64,000 bases of DNA, from assembly GCA_964410665.1 (NCBI GenBank), contig CAYPIE010000015.1, positions 26,331-90,330 of the forward strand. The letters are read 5' to 3'. Each line of letters starts with the position of its first letter. Position 1 is the stretch's first letter. The notes beneath the pieces are model-generated. The model did not search any database. It had not been told where the DNA came from and was given only the letters and a program-made list of their open reading frames with translations. The position numbers were made by a program, and so were the translations under genes. Shown here in pieces: positions 1 to 8,607 of this stretch. The stretch is from CAYPIE01 sp964410665 (GTDB lineage Bacteria; Planctomycetota; Planctomycetia; Gemmatales; Gemmataceae).

Positions 1-597
1 GGGGCGGCCCCGCAAGTACTCATCCAGGTTGCCATCGGGGCAATACTCCATCGAAAAGTACGGGCCCGCTGCGGCTTCCCCGACCTCGAAGATCTCAATC
101 ACTCCTGTGTGTCGCAGAACGGCCGCGGCTTTTGCCTCTCGCCGGAATCGCTCTCGGGTCGGGCCATCCTGACCGGGACGGATGGTCTTCAGTGCGACGA
201 TGCGGTCGGCGGCGACCTGGCGGGCGGCGTAGACCACCCCCATGCCGCCACGTCCCAGTTCTGCTTGAATCTCGTAGCCGGGCACCATGGGGAATGTCGT
301 GCCTTCGGCGGGAAGCTTACGTCCGGGCCAAGTGGGGCTGCCGGTGATTGTCAGCTCGGGACTGTTAGAGGGATCGCCTTTCTGAGTCGGATCGCCGCGT
401 AGATCGGGCGTCTGCAAGTCGTCACGAGGAACCGCTGGGGCTTCCATGAACGTCCCCGCGGCCTGCCATTTGTTCAGTAACTCGTCGACCTCCGACCGGA
501 GGACGGTGTCGCCCCCGCACGCCTGATCGAGGAACGCTTGCCGCAACTCAAGAGGGACGTCCATGGCTTCGAAGAAGATGTCCCGTACGTTCGGCAT
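1..597 (-). CDS. Serine/threonine protein kinase, 5' part (runs off the window)
   Basis: This is the N-terminal 199 codons of a Hanks-type Ser/Thr kinase; the rest lies beyond base 1. The start is the ATG at 597, with an AAGGAG ribosome binding site a few bases upstream. Residues 1-55 form the cap seen on many planctomycete kinases: acidic and helical, with the pattern LRQAFLDQACGGD...LRSEVDELL. The kinase fold follows, with the glycine-rich loop GRGGMGVVY, the ATP-anchoring lysine in IVALKTI, then the alpha-C region RERFRREAKAAAVL and the hinge SMEYCPDGNLDEYL. It probably phosphorylates Ser/Thr on cytoplasmic targets. In this phylum such kinases are often encoded next to ECF sigma factors, and a broken one lies just upstream here. 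The catalytic loop is not visible because the gene is cut by the window. Confidence 0.92.
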   Translation of the reverse strand, partial: MPNVRDIFFEAMDVPLELRQAFLDQACGGDTVLRSEVDELLNKWQAAGTFMEAPAVPRDDLQTPDLRGDPTQKGDPSNSPELTITGSPTWPGRKLPAEGTTFPMVPGYEIQAELGRGGMGVVYAARQVAADRIVALKTIRPGQDGPTRERFRREAKAAAVLRHTGVIEIFEVGEAAAGPYFSMEYCPDGNLDEYLRGRP

Positions 598-628
598 CAC
601 AGGCTCCTTGGTCGGCAGAATTCCTCAG

Positions 629-1024
629 TCAATGCCCATTCTTGACGCGAAACCGGAACTCGCAAGTCCAGAAATCTCGGGCTGAGATGGGCTCGACGTC
701 GAGGATCTGCAGGTGCGAGGTCCTGGCAATGGCCCCGTATTTGCTTACGGCACTCACCGACACGCTTACCGCCGAGGCGAACGCGTCCAGAGTCAGCTCG
801 GCGGAGAAGCGAATAGTGACCATGCGTGCTGTGATCGGTTCGGTGTTTTCCAACGGTTCCAGGGCATCGTGGATCGCCAGCAGTTGCCCATCTGGCACCG
901 GGACGGCCAGTTTGGCGGCTTCTTAAGTCTGCTGGCCGCGACCTTGTTTGAGGGTCGGTTGCTCGAGGCCGCGGTCAATGAAAATGCTTCGCATTACCTC
1001 GGCGAACTTGGTCCGCCAGTCATC
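629..1024 (-). pseudogene. Broken ECF sigma factor (C-terminal half with in-frame stop)
   Basis: Read on the minus strand, one continuous frame matches the C-terminal half of the planctomycete ECF sigma family. It shows a region ending region 2 / linker (AEVMRSIFIDRG, then a basic LKQGRGQQT), then an in-frame TAA at 923-925, then DGQLLAIHDALEPL, and a region-4-like helix-turn-helix ARMVTIRFSAELTLDAFASAVSVSVSAV. Intact relatives have a charged continuation after the basic stretch and a complete region 2; both are missing. The C-terminal tail is also aberrant. It sits immediately upstream of the kinase gene, the usual genomic partner of this sigma family. I call it a decayed gene rather than two small genes because both halves are in the same frame and join at the stop. 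Stop-codon readthrough is a formal alternative. Confidence 0.6.
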
Positions 1025-1395
1025 TTGAAAGATGCTACCTGAGTTGGGCTTGCTCCGCCACTGTCTCGAGTGAAGCCCTTGTTCGCCGGAGGCAAGCTGC
1101 CCGGAGATCCCTGTCCTTTCCACGCTCGGGTACCCCTTTTCGGCATCTGTCTTGCTGCACGCCTCAGCCTATTCGCGGTCGCTCCCGATTAATTCCTTCC
1201 GGAGTCAGTTCCAAGTCTGCGGTCGGATTCCGCATCGCTCTGTGCAGGGTTTACTCAACCCGAACCGGAGTCAGCGAGGGGAACTGGTGATACGTCTTTA
1301 ATTCAAAAGTTCACTAGTGCGAACTGCTCAGCTGCGTCCCGGCGGTGCGACAGGGGGACTTGGTTTGCAACGCGATTGGATTCGGCAAAGGCTAG
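1025..1395. other. Non-coding stretch, nothing recognised
   Basis: No open frame with family-like composition and no clear hairpin terminator was seen between the sigma-factor relic and the small fragment at 1396. Confidence 0.4.
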
Positions 1396-1638
1396 TCGGG
1401 AACCAACGGGGAACCAACAGTCCGCGGCGAAGCCACCGGCGAACTACAGATGGTTGGCACCGACGATAAGGACTCGGTGCAGATCGATGACGACGGGAAC
1501 CGCATTAAGGTGAAGGCCGATCTAAGGGACGGAAAGACCGTTATCGAGGATTCCTTCCGGAAGTCGCAAGTGAACCGCATCCGCGTCTTGGTGTTCTGCC
1601 GCATGTATGAAGGCCGTTTATCGTATCTGGGGCCATGA
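1396..1638 (+). pseudogene. Fragment resembling the tail of an extracellular beta-repeat protein
   Basis: This short open stretch starts after a TAG at 1393 and has no convincing ribosome binding site at its internal ATG (1450). It reads GELQMVGTDDKDSVQIDDDG followed by NRIKVKADLRDGKTVIEDSF and a tail. The pattern (a strand, then GT-x-x-x-DSVxI, an acidic turn, then xIKVxAD) resembles the terminal repeat of planctomycete surface proteins of the RTX/LEPR-XLL type. I infer a remnant of a larger gene whose upstream part has been deleted. It could instead be a chance open frame; the evidence is composition and local pattern only. Confidence 0.3.
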
Positions 1639-1877
1639 ACCCGCTTTCTGGCTTGACAGAGATCTCCCTCTCTCAATGTAAGCTCGCAGTTTGAACGCAC
1701 CGCTCCGTGTGGAATAGGATCCGAAGCAGATTTTGATCGGGGTCGACCGACTCTGGAACCATCCAGAACGGGGCGGTAATCTATTGGGGCGACCTCGAAC
1801 TTGGTCGGGGGATCGACCACAACGACCTGGGTCGGGGCCCCGTGACTTTTCCGATACACGAGAGGCTCTACCGACTC

Positions 1878-3521
1878 ATGAATCTCGCAATTCGGGTACT
1901 CGCCACGCTTGCCGTCGTTTCCTACGCCATCCCGCAACTTGCCGCGGATCATCAACGACCGCTTCGAGAGCAGCCAGTCGCCGACGAGAGTGCGAAGAAA
2001 CCAATACCAGCCGCACTACATGAATCGTATAAGCGTTCACACATCGATCCCACGGGCATCAACGGTTCGCTCGTCTTCGCCGGGCGGGAAGCTCCTGACG
2101 CAGTGTTGGATCGGTTCTACATGCTGGCGAAAGGCGGGAAGGCTCACATTGTCATGGTGAGGTTGGATGCCAGCGGAACGTCACGAACCAGCGTCGCGAG
2201 GCTACAGGACTACTGGAAGGCGAAGCAGCTAGAGAGCCTTGATATTTCTGCAGTGGGCGACGACCAGTCCGTAGGGTGTGAGGCTCTGAAGAGGGCAACC
2301 GGCGTCTGGCTAGTTGCAGAGGACATGGGCAGCCTGCGCGACTCGGGGTTAAGGGAACCGTTGGCGGAAGTGCTCAGCCGTGGTGGTGTTGTCGGAGGGT
2401 TTGCCCTCAACGATGAGCTAAGTTTGCTCCCTGATTCCATCGTCGTGGCGACGGACGCTGATGCAGCTACCGTTCAAAGGCAGGTGGCCGCGCACCCGCG
2501 TCGCATCGGCTACAAAATCGACAGCGATGCTGCAATGCTCGTAAGTGGCCGCCGCATCCGGACAATCGGTGACGGCCGTGTGCACATCTACCTCGCACGG
2601 ACGAAACACCTCCCGGCGCGCTCGATCGAGTTGAACGGGTCTCGGGACCGCGCCGATTTAACGGCACTTCGGTACGCAGCGCTCGATCGACTTGGCCCCA
2701 AGTTTCCTGCCGATCAACCGCCGAAACCCCGTGTCGAAAACGGGACCTTGATCATCATCGGTGGTGGTGGCATGCCCAAAGGAATCATCTCCAAGTTCGT
2801 CGAGATCGCGGGCGGTAAGGAAGCGAAGATTGTCGTGCTACCGACGGCGATGCCCGACCCCGTTTCGAAGCGAAGTCGAATCGCCGCGTCATTCCGCAAG
2901 CTGGGAGCCGGGAGTGTCACGGTACTGCCCGGGCGGACCCGATCGGTGGTGGAGAGCGAAGAGTATCTCGCAAGGCTGCGTGAGGCAACGGGGATCTGGT
3001 TCGGCGGTGGGCGGCAGTGGCGATTTGCTGACGCCTACCTCGGCACCCGAGCTCTTCCGTTGATGCACGCTGTCCTAGCCCGCGGTGGCGTGATCATGGG
3101 TAGTTCGGCGGGCGCATCGATCCAGGCAGATTATTTGGCCCGGGCCAACCCACTCGGTAACAGAGACATCATGGCCGAAGGGTACGAGCGTGGCCTGGGC
3201 TTCCTCAAAGGTGTTGCGATCGACCAGCATTTTGCACAGCGTCGTAGGTTTCAGGACATGACGACGCTGGTGAATCGCTACCCGCAACTGCTTGGAATCG
3301 GCATCGACGAGGGGACGGCCATCATCGTCCAGAAGAACATCGCCTCCGTCGTCGGGCGGGGCGGAGTCCACTTCTACGACCGGGGCAAGCCGGTCCTGGA
3401 AGGGAAGGCCGACTACGAGACGGTGAAGCACGGGGGAAGGTTCGACTTGGTGGGCCGACGCGTGTTGCAAAAAGGTGGGACCTCGGGGAAAGAGAAGGAC
3501 GATTCGTGTGCCATCCCTTAA
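1878..3521 (+). CDS. Secreted peptidase S51 / cyanophycinase-like protein with duplicated fold
   Basis: This 547-residue protein probably cleaves peptides or cyanophycin-like polymers outside the cytoplasm. The start at 1878 gives a clean signal peptide (MNLAIRVLATLAVVSYAIPQLAA); an ATG at 1842 in the same frame would bury it behind 12 residues. From about residue 288 the C-terminal domain is a typical S51 class I glutamine-amidotransferase-like fold: TLIIIGGGG at its start, VVLPTAMPDP, IWFGGGRQWRF, and the nucleophile elbow MGSSAGAS with Ser410, then DQHFAQRRR and GIGIDEGTA. Residues ~60-250 repeat the same order of elements in eroded form (GSLVFAGREAP, a VWLVAEDMGSL strand, RGGVVGGFALN where the serine elbow should be). 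The first half has therefore lost its nucleophile and is probably structural. Single-domain cyanophycinases are usually about half to two thirds this length. The downstream sulfatase is on the same strand, with a 233-base gap. Confidence 0.85.
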   Translation: MNLAIRVLATLAVVSYAIPQLAADHQRPLREQPVADESAKKPIPAALHESYKRSHIDPTGINGSLVFAGREAPDAVLDRFYMLAKGGKAHIVMVRLDASGTSRTSVARLQDYWKAKQLESLDISAVGDDQSVGCEALKRATGVWLVAEDMGSLRDSGLREPLAEVLSRGGVVGGFALNDELSLLPDSIVVATDADAATVQRQVAAHPRRIGYKIDSDAAMLVSGRRIRTIGDGRVHIYLARTKHLPARSIELNGSRDRADLTALRYAALDRLGPKFPADQPPKPRVENGTLIIIGGGGMPKGIISKFVEIAGGKEAKIVVLPTAMPDPVSKRSRIAASFRKLGAGSVTVLPGRTRSVVESEEYLARLREATGIWFGGGRQWRFADAYLGTRALPLMHAVLARGGVIMGSSAGASIQADYLARANPLGNRDIMAEGYERGLGFLKGVAIDQHFAQRRRFQDMTTLVNRYPQLLGIGIDEGTAIIVQKNIASVVGRGGVHFYDRGKPVLEGKADYETVKHGGRFDLVGRRVLQKGGTSGKEKDDSCAIP

Positions 3522-3754
3522 CTTGGATGTTGCTCCTCGGGCGAGGCTCAGAAAATACGTCTCTAAGGACAGAGGATGCCGGTTCATGTGGATCGTCCGG
3601 AGTTCTGTCGCGGCGTTTGATAGCCGCGATGACCGAGATGGAAGAAACTGGTTCCGAGTGGTTACCCCGGGAATGACCCGATTGACGGTGCGATTCCTGC
3701 AGACCGCCACTTCGGATTACCCGGGACCGAAAGTTGACGGGGAGGACCTGACGA

Positions 3755-5080
3755 ATGCGTCATTGGTTGTTCGCACTGGCATGTTGCTCGACCGTTGGTT
3801 GGTGTGGCGTCGGCTCGGCGGCGGACGCCTTGCGCCCCAATATCTTGATCATTTTTACCGACGATCAGGGTTATGCCGATCTCGGGTGTTACGGCAACCA
3901 AAAGAACCAGACGCCGCGAATGGATCGGTTGGCGAGGGAAGGAACGCGCTTCACATCCTTTTACGCCCAGACGGTCTGCGGCCCGTCGCGCTCGGCGCTG
4001 TTGACCGGGCGCTACCCGATCCGCAGCAAGGGCTGGGGGATGCCGGCCTCGGAAGTCACCTTCGCTGAGTTGCTGCGTACCTCGGGTTACCAGACGGCCT
4101 GTATCGGCAAATGGGACGTTTCCAACCGCAGGCCAATCATCGACCGGATGCCCAATGCGCAGGGCTTTGACTACTACTTTGGCACCTTGGGAGCCAATGA
4201 TAACGGGAGCGTTGCTTTTCATGAAAACAATGCGCAGGCTGGCTCCACCCGCGACATGGGCAGCCTGACCACGCTCTACACGAACAAGGCGATCGAGTAC
4301 CTGAAAGCGAAGCGCGACCCGCAGAAGCCATTCGCTCTCTATGTCGCGCACACAATGATGCACACGATCATTGACGCCTCGGATCGCTTCCGCGGGAAAT
4401 CGACAGGGGGTCTGTACGGCGATGTCGTCGAGGAGTTCGACTACGAAACCGGCCGCCTGCTCGACACGCTGGACGCGTTGGGTTTAAGCCAGAACACGCT
4501 AGTGATCTACACCAGCGACAACGGCCCGTGGAATCAGGACAAATATACCAAGCGGAAGAAGGGCCACCCCGAAGGCGCCATCTTCTGGGGGGAAGCGGGG
4601 CCGCTGCGTAATGGGAAAGGGTCCTGCTACGAAGCCGGGTACCGCGTTCCCTGCGTTGTCCGATGGCCGGGCAAGGTGCCGGCGGGTCGCGTCTCCAATG
4701 CCATGTTTGCTACCATCGATTTCCTGCCCACCTTCGCTACCCTGTGCGGCTTCGAAGTCCCGCAGGATCGCCGCATCGATGGCATCGATCAAACCGAACT
4801 GCTGTTCGGGCAGCGCGAGACTGGCCGAAAGGATTTCTACTACCATAGCGCGGGAGTGCGTCGTGGAAAGTGGAAGTACTTGAAGGCCGACGCGTTTTTT
4901 CACGGCTACGCCCAGGAAGACGACCGCGAGCTGGTCGATGAACTGTACAATCTTGAGACCGATGTGGGGGAACGGACCAACCTGGCCGCGAAGTTCCCCG
5001 CGAAGGTGGCCGAGCTGAAGGCCCTGATGTGCTCGATCGAAGCCGGTGACAAGTTAGAGCCAGAGGCGAACCGGCGCTAA
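3755..5080 (+). CDS. Sulfatase (arylsulfatase A family)
   Basis: This exported 441-residue type I sulfatase hydrolyses sulfate esters, most likely on sulfated polysaccharides. A signal peptide covers about the first 23 residues (ending GVGSAADA). The metal-binding aspartates are in IIFTDDQGY (Asp36/Asp37). The formylglycine motif is C-G-P-S-R with Cys75, followed by ALLTGR as in the family; the Cys must be oxidised by a formylglycine-generating enzyme, none of which is visible here. Later blocks GKWD, ALYVAHTMMH, VIYTSDNGPW and RNGKGSCYEAGYRVPCVVRWPG complete the active site and the family core. Length and order are normal. A GGGGAGG ribosome binding site precedes the ATG. Planctomycetes carry many such genes; the substrate cannot be read from the sequence. 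Confidence 0.95.
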   Translation: MRHWLFALACCSTVGWCGVGSAADALRPNILIIFTDDQGYADLGCYGNQKNQTPRMDRLAREGTRFTSFYAQTVCGPSRSALLTGRYPIRSKGWGMPASEVTFAELLRTSGYQTACIGKWDVSNRRPIIDRMPNAQGFDYYFGTLGANDNGSVAFHENNAQAGSTRDMGSLTTLYTNKAIEYLKAKRDPQKPFALYVAHTMMHTIIDASDRFRGKSTGGLYGDVVEEFDYETGRLLDTLDALGLSQNTLVIYTSDNGPWNQDKYTKRKKGHPEGAIFWGEAGPLRNGKGSCYEAGYRVPCVVRWPGKVPAGRVSNAMFATIDFLPTFATLCGFEVPQDRRIDGIDQTELLFGQRETGRKDFYYHSAGVRRGKWKYLKADAFFHGYAQEDDRELVDELYNLETDVGERTNLAAKFPAKVAELKALMCSIEAGDKLEPEANRR

Positions 5081-5248
5081 GTGGAGAAGAGCGACGGGAC
5101 TTGAAGCGGCTAGCACCGAATGGACAGTCCGCTACGAACCACCTAGGCTTTCGAGAATCCCCAGTGAAACGCCATCCTGGCCGGTGTGGTTGCATGGACT
5201 CTGCCGGCAGGGTAGGTTTTCTCGACGACCAACTTTCGCCGCTGTCAA

Positions 5249-6430
5249 TCAAAGGGTCGAACGATCAGCACCAGTTTTGCTGGGAGCATCGCCAGTGGTG
5301 GGGACGAGGCGAGATTCCGACCCCGCATTCCAAAGCAAACTACGGGTGACTTCACGGAGATCATGGGTCGACTCGTAGACGCACAATTGCCGTTTGGATC
5401 CTGTCGAGTCGGTTAGGATTTTCCGAATCAATTCCAGATGATCTTCACACTTAAGCGTCTTGGCATGATCCTTTAGCTTCGGCAAGAGGTCGGTGACTAA
5501 CTCGGCGACGGGTTTCACTTCCATGGAGTAGGGGTCGACGAGAACTGCGTCCATCCCAAAGCGAGTAGCGCGCCACTTGTTTTGTCGAACCATCATTGGG
5601 TGACAATCAAATTGATACATTCCCTCATCAATCTGAATCGACAGGTCATGGACCAGGCATTGGATCAGTGCCGCGAGTGCCAGAACACTGTCGAGGTTGT
5701 AAGGCATGTCACAAATCCGCACCTCCACGGTCCCGAAGTTGTGATGTGGTCGCAAGTCCCACCAAATTTCGCGGATCGTCTCGATAAATTGGGTCTCGAC
5801 GAGGTGGTTAATCAACCAAACGTACTCACTCCAGTTACGCATCAGAGGTGGCAGGCCAGCAGTCGGGAGGCCCTCCAGGACTTTACTCCGTTGGGAGTGT
5901 AAGCCAGTGTTACGGCCGTTCCAGAACGGGCTGTTGGTCGACAAGGCCAGGAGAATCGGCAAGTACCGAAGCATGCGATCGCAGATCATCACCGCCTTGT
6001 CGCCGGTGTCGACCCCGACGTGAACGTGTAAGCCGAAGCTGACCAAGCGGCGGGCGGTGTCACGCAGGTTTTCCAGCAAGCGAAGATACCGCTCGTTTGG
6101 GGTCGTCTTCTGCTCGTACCAGGGTGAAAACGGATGAGTCCCTCCCCAGCCCAGACGGACGTTGCATTGCTCCAAGGCAGGTTCGATGCCTTGAAGCTTC
6201 GTGTGCAGGGCTCGCTCGACGTCGCTGACCGTCTGACACACCTCCGTGTTGACCTCAATGTAGGATTGCATGATCTCGGGCTTTACGTGCTCGCGCAAGG
6301 ACTCTGGCAGGGCTCCCAGGACGTCGCCGATGCAATTTTTCAACTCCATGGTGTCGGCGTCGATCAACTGCAATTCGATCTCGACTCCCAGGGTGGGTTT
6401 ATCATTTCGGGTAAATTCTAAGACACTCAC
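5249..6430 (-). CDS. ybdK: Carboxylate-amine ligase, GCS2 family (YbdK-like glutamate-cysteine ligase)
   Basis: This 393-residue ATP-dependent ligase belongs to the second glutamate-cysteine ligase family; members join the carboxylate of glutamate to an amine, often cysteine. The N-terminal block TLGVEIELQLID is the family signature. It is followed by EIMQSYIEVNTEVC, FGLHVHVGVD, an LSTNSPFWNGRNTGLHSQR block, WWDLRPHHNFGTVEVRICD and a C-terminal RATRFGMDA...LVTDLLPKL region. The start is taken as the GTG at 6430 because GGAGG lies 5 bases upstream and the family homology begins at once; longer upstream frames overlap the preceding gene. The GTG overlaps the TGA of the amidohydrolase in GTGA, implying translational coupling. 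True glutathione synthesis is not proven, since YbdK members have weak or different activity. Confidence 0.9.
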   Translation of the reverse strand: MSVLEFTRNDKPTLGVEIELQLIDADTMELKNCIGDVLGALPESLREHVKPEIMQSYIEVNTEVCQTVSDVERALHTKLQGIEPALEQCNVRLGWGGTHPFSPWYEQKTTPNERYLRLLENLRDTARRLVSFGLHVHVGVDTGDKAVMICDRMLRYLPILLALSTNSPFWNGRNTGLHSQRSKVLEGLPTAGLPPLMRNWSEYVWLINHLVETQFIETIREIWWDLRPHHNFGTVEVRICDMPYNLDSVLALAALIQCLVHDLSIQIDEGMYQFDCHPMMVRQNKWRATRFGMDAVLVDPYSMEVKPVAELVTDLLPKLKDHAKTLKCEDHLELIRKILTDSTGSKRQLCVYESTHDLREVTRSLLWNAGSESRLVPTTGDAPSKTGADRSTL

Positions 6431-7647
6431 GTTAGCCTCCGGGTATCCGGGTTCGCGAGCATGACAAGTGACCGTGCGAGGATTTTCGCACCGATAGCCA
6501 ATGCCCGCTCGTCGATGTCGAAGTGAGGGGAGTGGAGAAAGTGTTTCGGCTGTCCTTCCCCACGCACGCCTAAGCGCATCATGCACCCTGGGATGTGCTT
6601 CAGATAGTTCGCGAAGTCTTCTCCGCCCATGCTCGCATGAGGGATCGTATGGACGTGAGTAGGACCGACCACACTCGAGGCCGCCGCGCACACGACCGAG
6701 GTGACTCCGGAGTCATTGACGACGGCGTCCGGGCCGAGACTGCGGTGCACCGCAAACGCGGCCCCGCTCGCCTCTTGCACGCCGCGACCGATCCGCTCGA
6801 GGATTTGCCCGACCTGTTCCGCACTCTCGCGGGACATGGTGCGGATGGTCCCGCGAAGGGTGACCGATTCGGGGATCACGTTGGGGTTGTCGCCGCCTTG
6901 GATGACGCCAAAGGTTACCACTGAGGGAGAGCGGGAATCGACCTCGCGGGGGACACCCTGATAGACCGCATTGATGTACTGCACAGCCGCGACAATGGGG
7001 TCGGTACTGTGATGCGGTCGGGCGGCGTGCCCGCCGTGTCCGAGGATCTTCACTTCTATGGACTGACAGCATGCCGTCAGTTCTCCGGACCGGGTCGAGA
7101 CCTCCCCGATGAGTTGTTCGGGGTCGACGTGCAAGGCGATAATGGCGGCCGCGTCGTATAGCGCACCGGCTTCGATCATCTCATAAGCCCCTTGGGCAGT
7201 TTCTTCCGCCGGCTGAAAGATCGCCCGCCATGGGACCGGCCAGGGCAACGCTCCGCGGACGGCGTTCAAGGCCAGCACCGCGCCGAGAACCATGGTGGTG
7301 TGGGCATCATGGCCACATGCGTGCATCGTTCCCGGATGCTTGGATCGATATTCGACGGCTTTCTCGTCGCTGATGTTCAAAGCATCCATGTCGCCGCGCA
7401 TGATCACCCGCGAAGCAGCACTGGCGAGCGGCGATTCCGCGATAATCCCGCGTTGTGACGGTGCCAAGCGATGCGGGATATCGAACTCGCTCAGTTGTTT
7501 GGCGAGATACTTGGTGGTCTCGAACTCTCGACCGCTTGGCTCCGGGTGGCGGTGGAAGTGTCGACGCACCGCGCGCAGCCGCTCCCACGTTTTGTCAATC
7601 ATTTCATCAAGGGCGGTTCCCCAATCTGTCGTCGGCCCATTCTCCAT
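6427..7647 (-). CDS. M20 family amidohydrolase (amino-acid amide / hippurate hydrolase type)
   Basis: This cytoplasmic metallopeptidase of subfamily M20D has 406 residues. It cleaves N-acyl or amide-linked amino acids (N-acetyl, benzoyl or indole-acetyl conjugates in known relatives). The metal site is seen in IIMRGDMDAL-like VIMRGDMDALNISD, in HACGHDAHT (Cys111 and His113), in FQPAEETAQGA (Glu148/149) and in ALHVDPE. The dimerisation lid spans roughly residues 185-300, with GHGGHAARPHHSTDP and GGDNPNVIPESVTLRGTIR. The C-terminal SMGGEDFANYL and HSPHFDIDERAL are typical. The start at 7647 is chosen because homology begins about 15 residues later; no strong ribosome site is visible. It overlaps the downstream ligase gene by 4 bases. 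The pair could make and break gamma-glutamyl or acyl-amino compounds; this is inference from the coupling. Confidence 0.92.
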   Translation of the reverse strand: MENGPTTDWGTALDEMIDKTWERLRAVRRHFHRHPEPSGREFETTKYLAKQLSEFDIPHRLAPSQRGIIAESPLASAASRVIMRGDMDALNISDEKAVEYRSKHPGTMHACGHDAHTTMVLGAVLALNAVRGALPWPVPWRAIFQPAEETAQGAYEMIEAGALYDAAAIIALHVDPEQLIGEVSTRSGELTACCQSIEVKILGHGGHAARPHHSTDPIVAAVQYINAVYQGVPREVDSRSPSVVTFGVIQGGDNPNVIPESVTLRGTIRTMSRESAEQVGQILERIGRGVQEASGAAFAVHRSLGPDAVVNDSGVTSVVCAAASSVVGPTHVHTIPHASMGGEDFANYLKHIPGCMMRLGVRGEGQPKHFLHSPHFDIDERALAIGAKILARSLVMLANPDTRRLT

Positions 7648-8076
7648 GATCGTCCCAGGTTCGTTGTCCGAAATGATTCCGTGTGAGGATATTATGCCAA
7701 TGGTACTGTACCGGCCCCCTGCCAGCAATTGCCGACAAGTTTCTCGTCGAGGCTGGTGAGCGATCCACGGGTGCAGCTTCCGCTGAGTTGTGTCGGGTGA
7801 AACCCCGGCTTTCCTGGTCGCCTCCGATCCGTTCGGAGCCAGATCGAGCGAACTGATCAGCACGATTGAGGTAGGATCTTGCACGGACCACCGGTCGCGA
7901 CCATCGCCTGCGACGAGGCAGACGGGCGTTCATGAAGCGGCTGCCCGGGCCTTCGAAGTCGAGAAAGTCATCGCCGGCTCCACTTCAACGCGCTTTTCCG
8001 AGCGCCAAGTCTTTTGTTGTCCTTTTTTGGCCGCTTCGGAACAATTATCGATAGTCTGGACAACACGAGGGAGAAC
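7648..8076. other. Divergent intergenic region
   Basis: This 429-base region separates the amidohydrolase (-) from the ECF sigma gene (+) and must hold both promoters. No family-like coding stretch was recognised. I could not fix a confident -35/-10 pair by eye. Confidence 0.4.
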
Positions 8077-8607
8077 ATGGACGCCAAATCGTTATTTGAG
8101 ATCCTGATTCGTGAAAACACCGACATGCTCGTTGCATACATCCGTGCTGGTGTGCGTGATGAGCATGTGGTAGATGATCTCTATCAAGAAACAGTCCTTA
8201 CCGCTTGGAAACGGTTGGATGATTATGATCGAGACAAACCAATCGGTCCCTGGTTGCGTGGGATTGCAGGGAAAACCATGCTCGCTTTCCACCGAAAGAC
8301 TTCCCGAGCGGTACTCCCAATCGACGACCAAGCCCTCGAGTGGTTGAACGATCGCTTTGCGGCGATTCATTCCATGCGTGGCGACACGTTTCACGAAAAG
8401 TTGGCCGCACTGCGTGAGTGTATGGATGGGTTGCCGGAGACGTATCATCAGCCAATACTTATGCGATACACTGAACAGCGCGCCCTATCGGAAATCGAAT
8501 CGAACTTGAACCTGGCCAAAGAAGCTCTGAAAAAACGACTATCACGCGGCAAAGCACTTTTAGCAAAGTGTCTGGAAGGCAAGTTGGGAATGGCGGGGAC
8601 GCCGTGA
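8077..8607 (+). CDS. ECF-type RNA polymerase sigma factor
   Basis: This 176-residue sigma-70 family factor of extracytoplasmic-function type redirects RNA polymerase to a small regulon. Region 2 runs from about residue 10 to 75: LVAYIRAGVRDEHVVDDLYQ, with ETVLTAWKRLDDYD and GPWLRGIAGKTMLAFHRK. Region 4 (about 115-165) has ALRECMDGLPETYHQPILMRY and the helix-turn-helix LSEIESNLNLAKEALKKRLSRGKALL. The ATG at 8077 is preceded by GAGGGAGAAC; an upstream in-frame ATG at 8014 would add 21 residues without homology. Its stop overlaps the start of the next gene by one base, so the two are translated together, as for sigma/anti-sigma pairs. Codon use is less GC-rich at third positions than in neighbouring genes. 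Confidence 0.93.
   Translation: MDAKSLFEILIRENTDMLVAYIRAGVRDEHVVDDLYQETVLTAWKRLDDYDRDKPIGPWLRGIAGKTMLAFHRKTSRAVLPIDDQALEWLNDRFAAIHSMRGDTFHEKLAALRECMDGLPETYHQPILMRYTEQRALSEIESNLNLAKEALKKRLSRGKALLAKCLEGKLGMAGTP

Noticed and set aside
3475..4068. Alternative plus-strand frame across the sulfatase start
   Set aside because: It lacks family homology; the sulfatase frame has a signal peptide, DDQG and CGPSR motifs.
8030..8076. Candidate ECF-type promoter (GGAAC ... GTC) before the sigma gene
   Set aside because: The spacing between the two parts is about 11 bases, too short for a usual ECF promoter.
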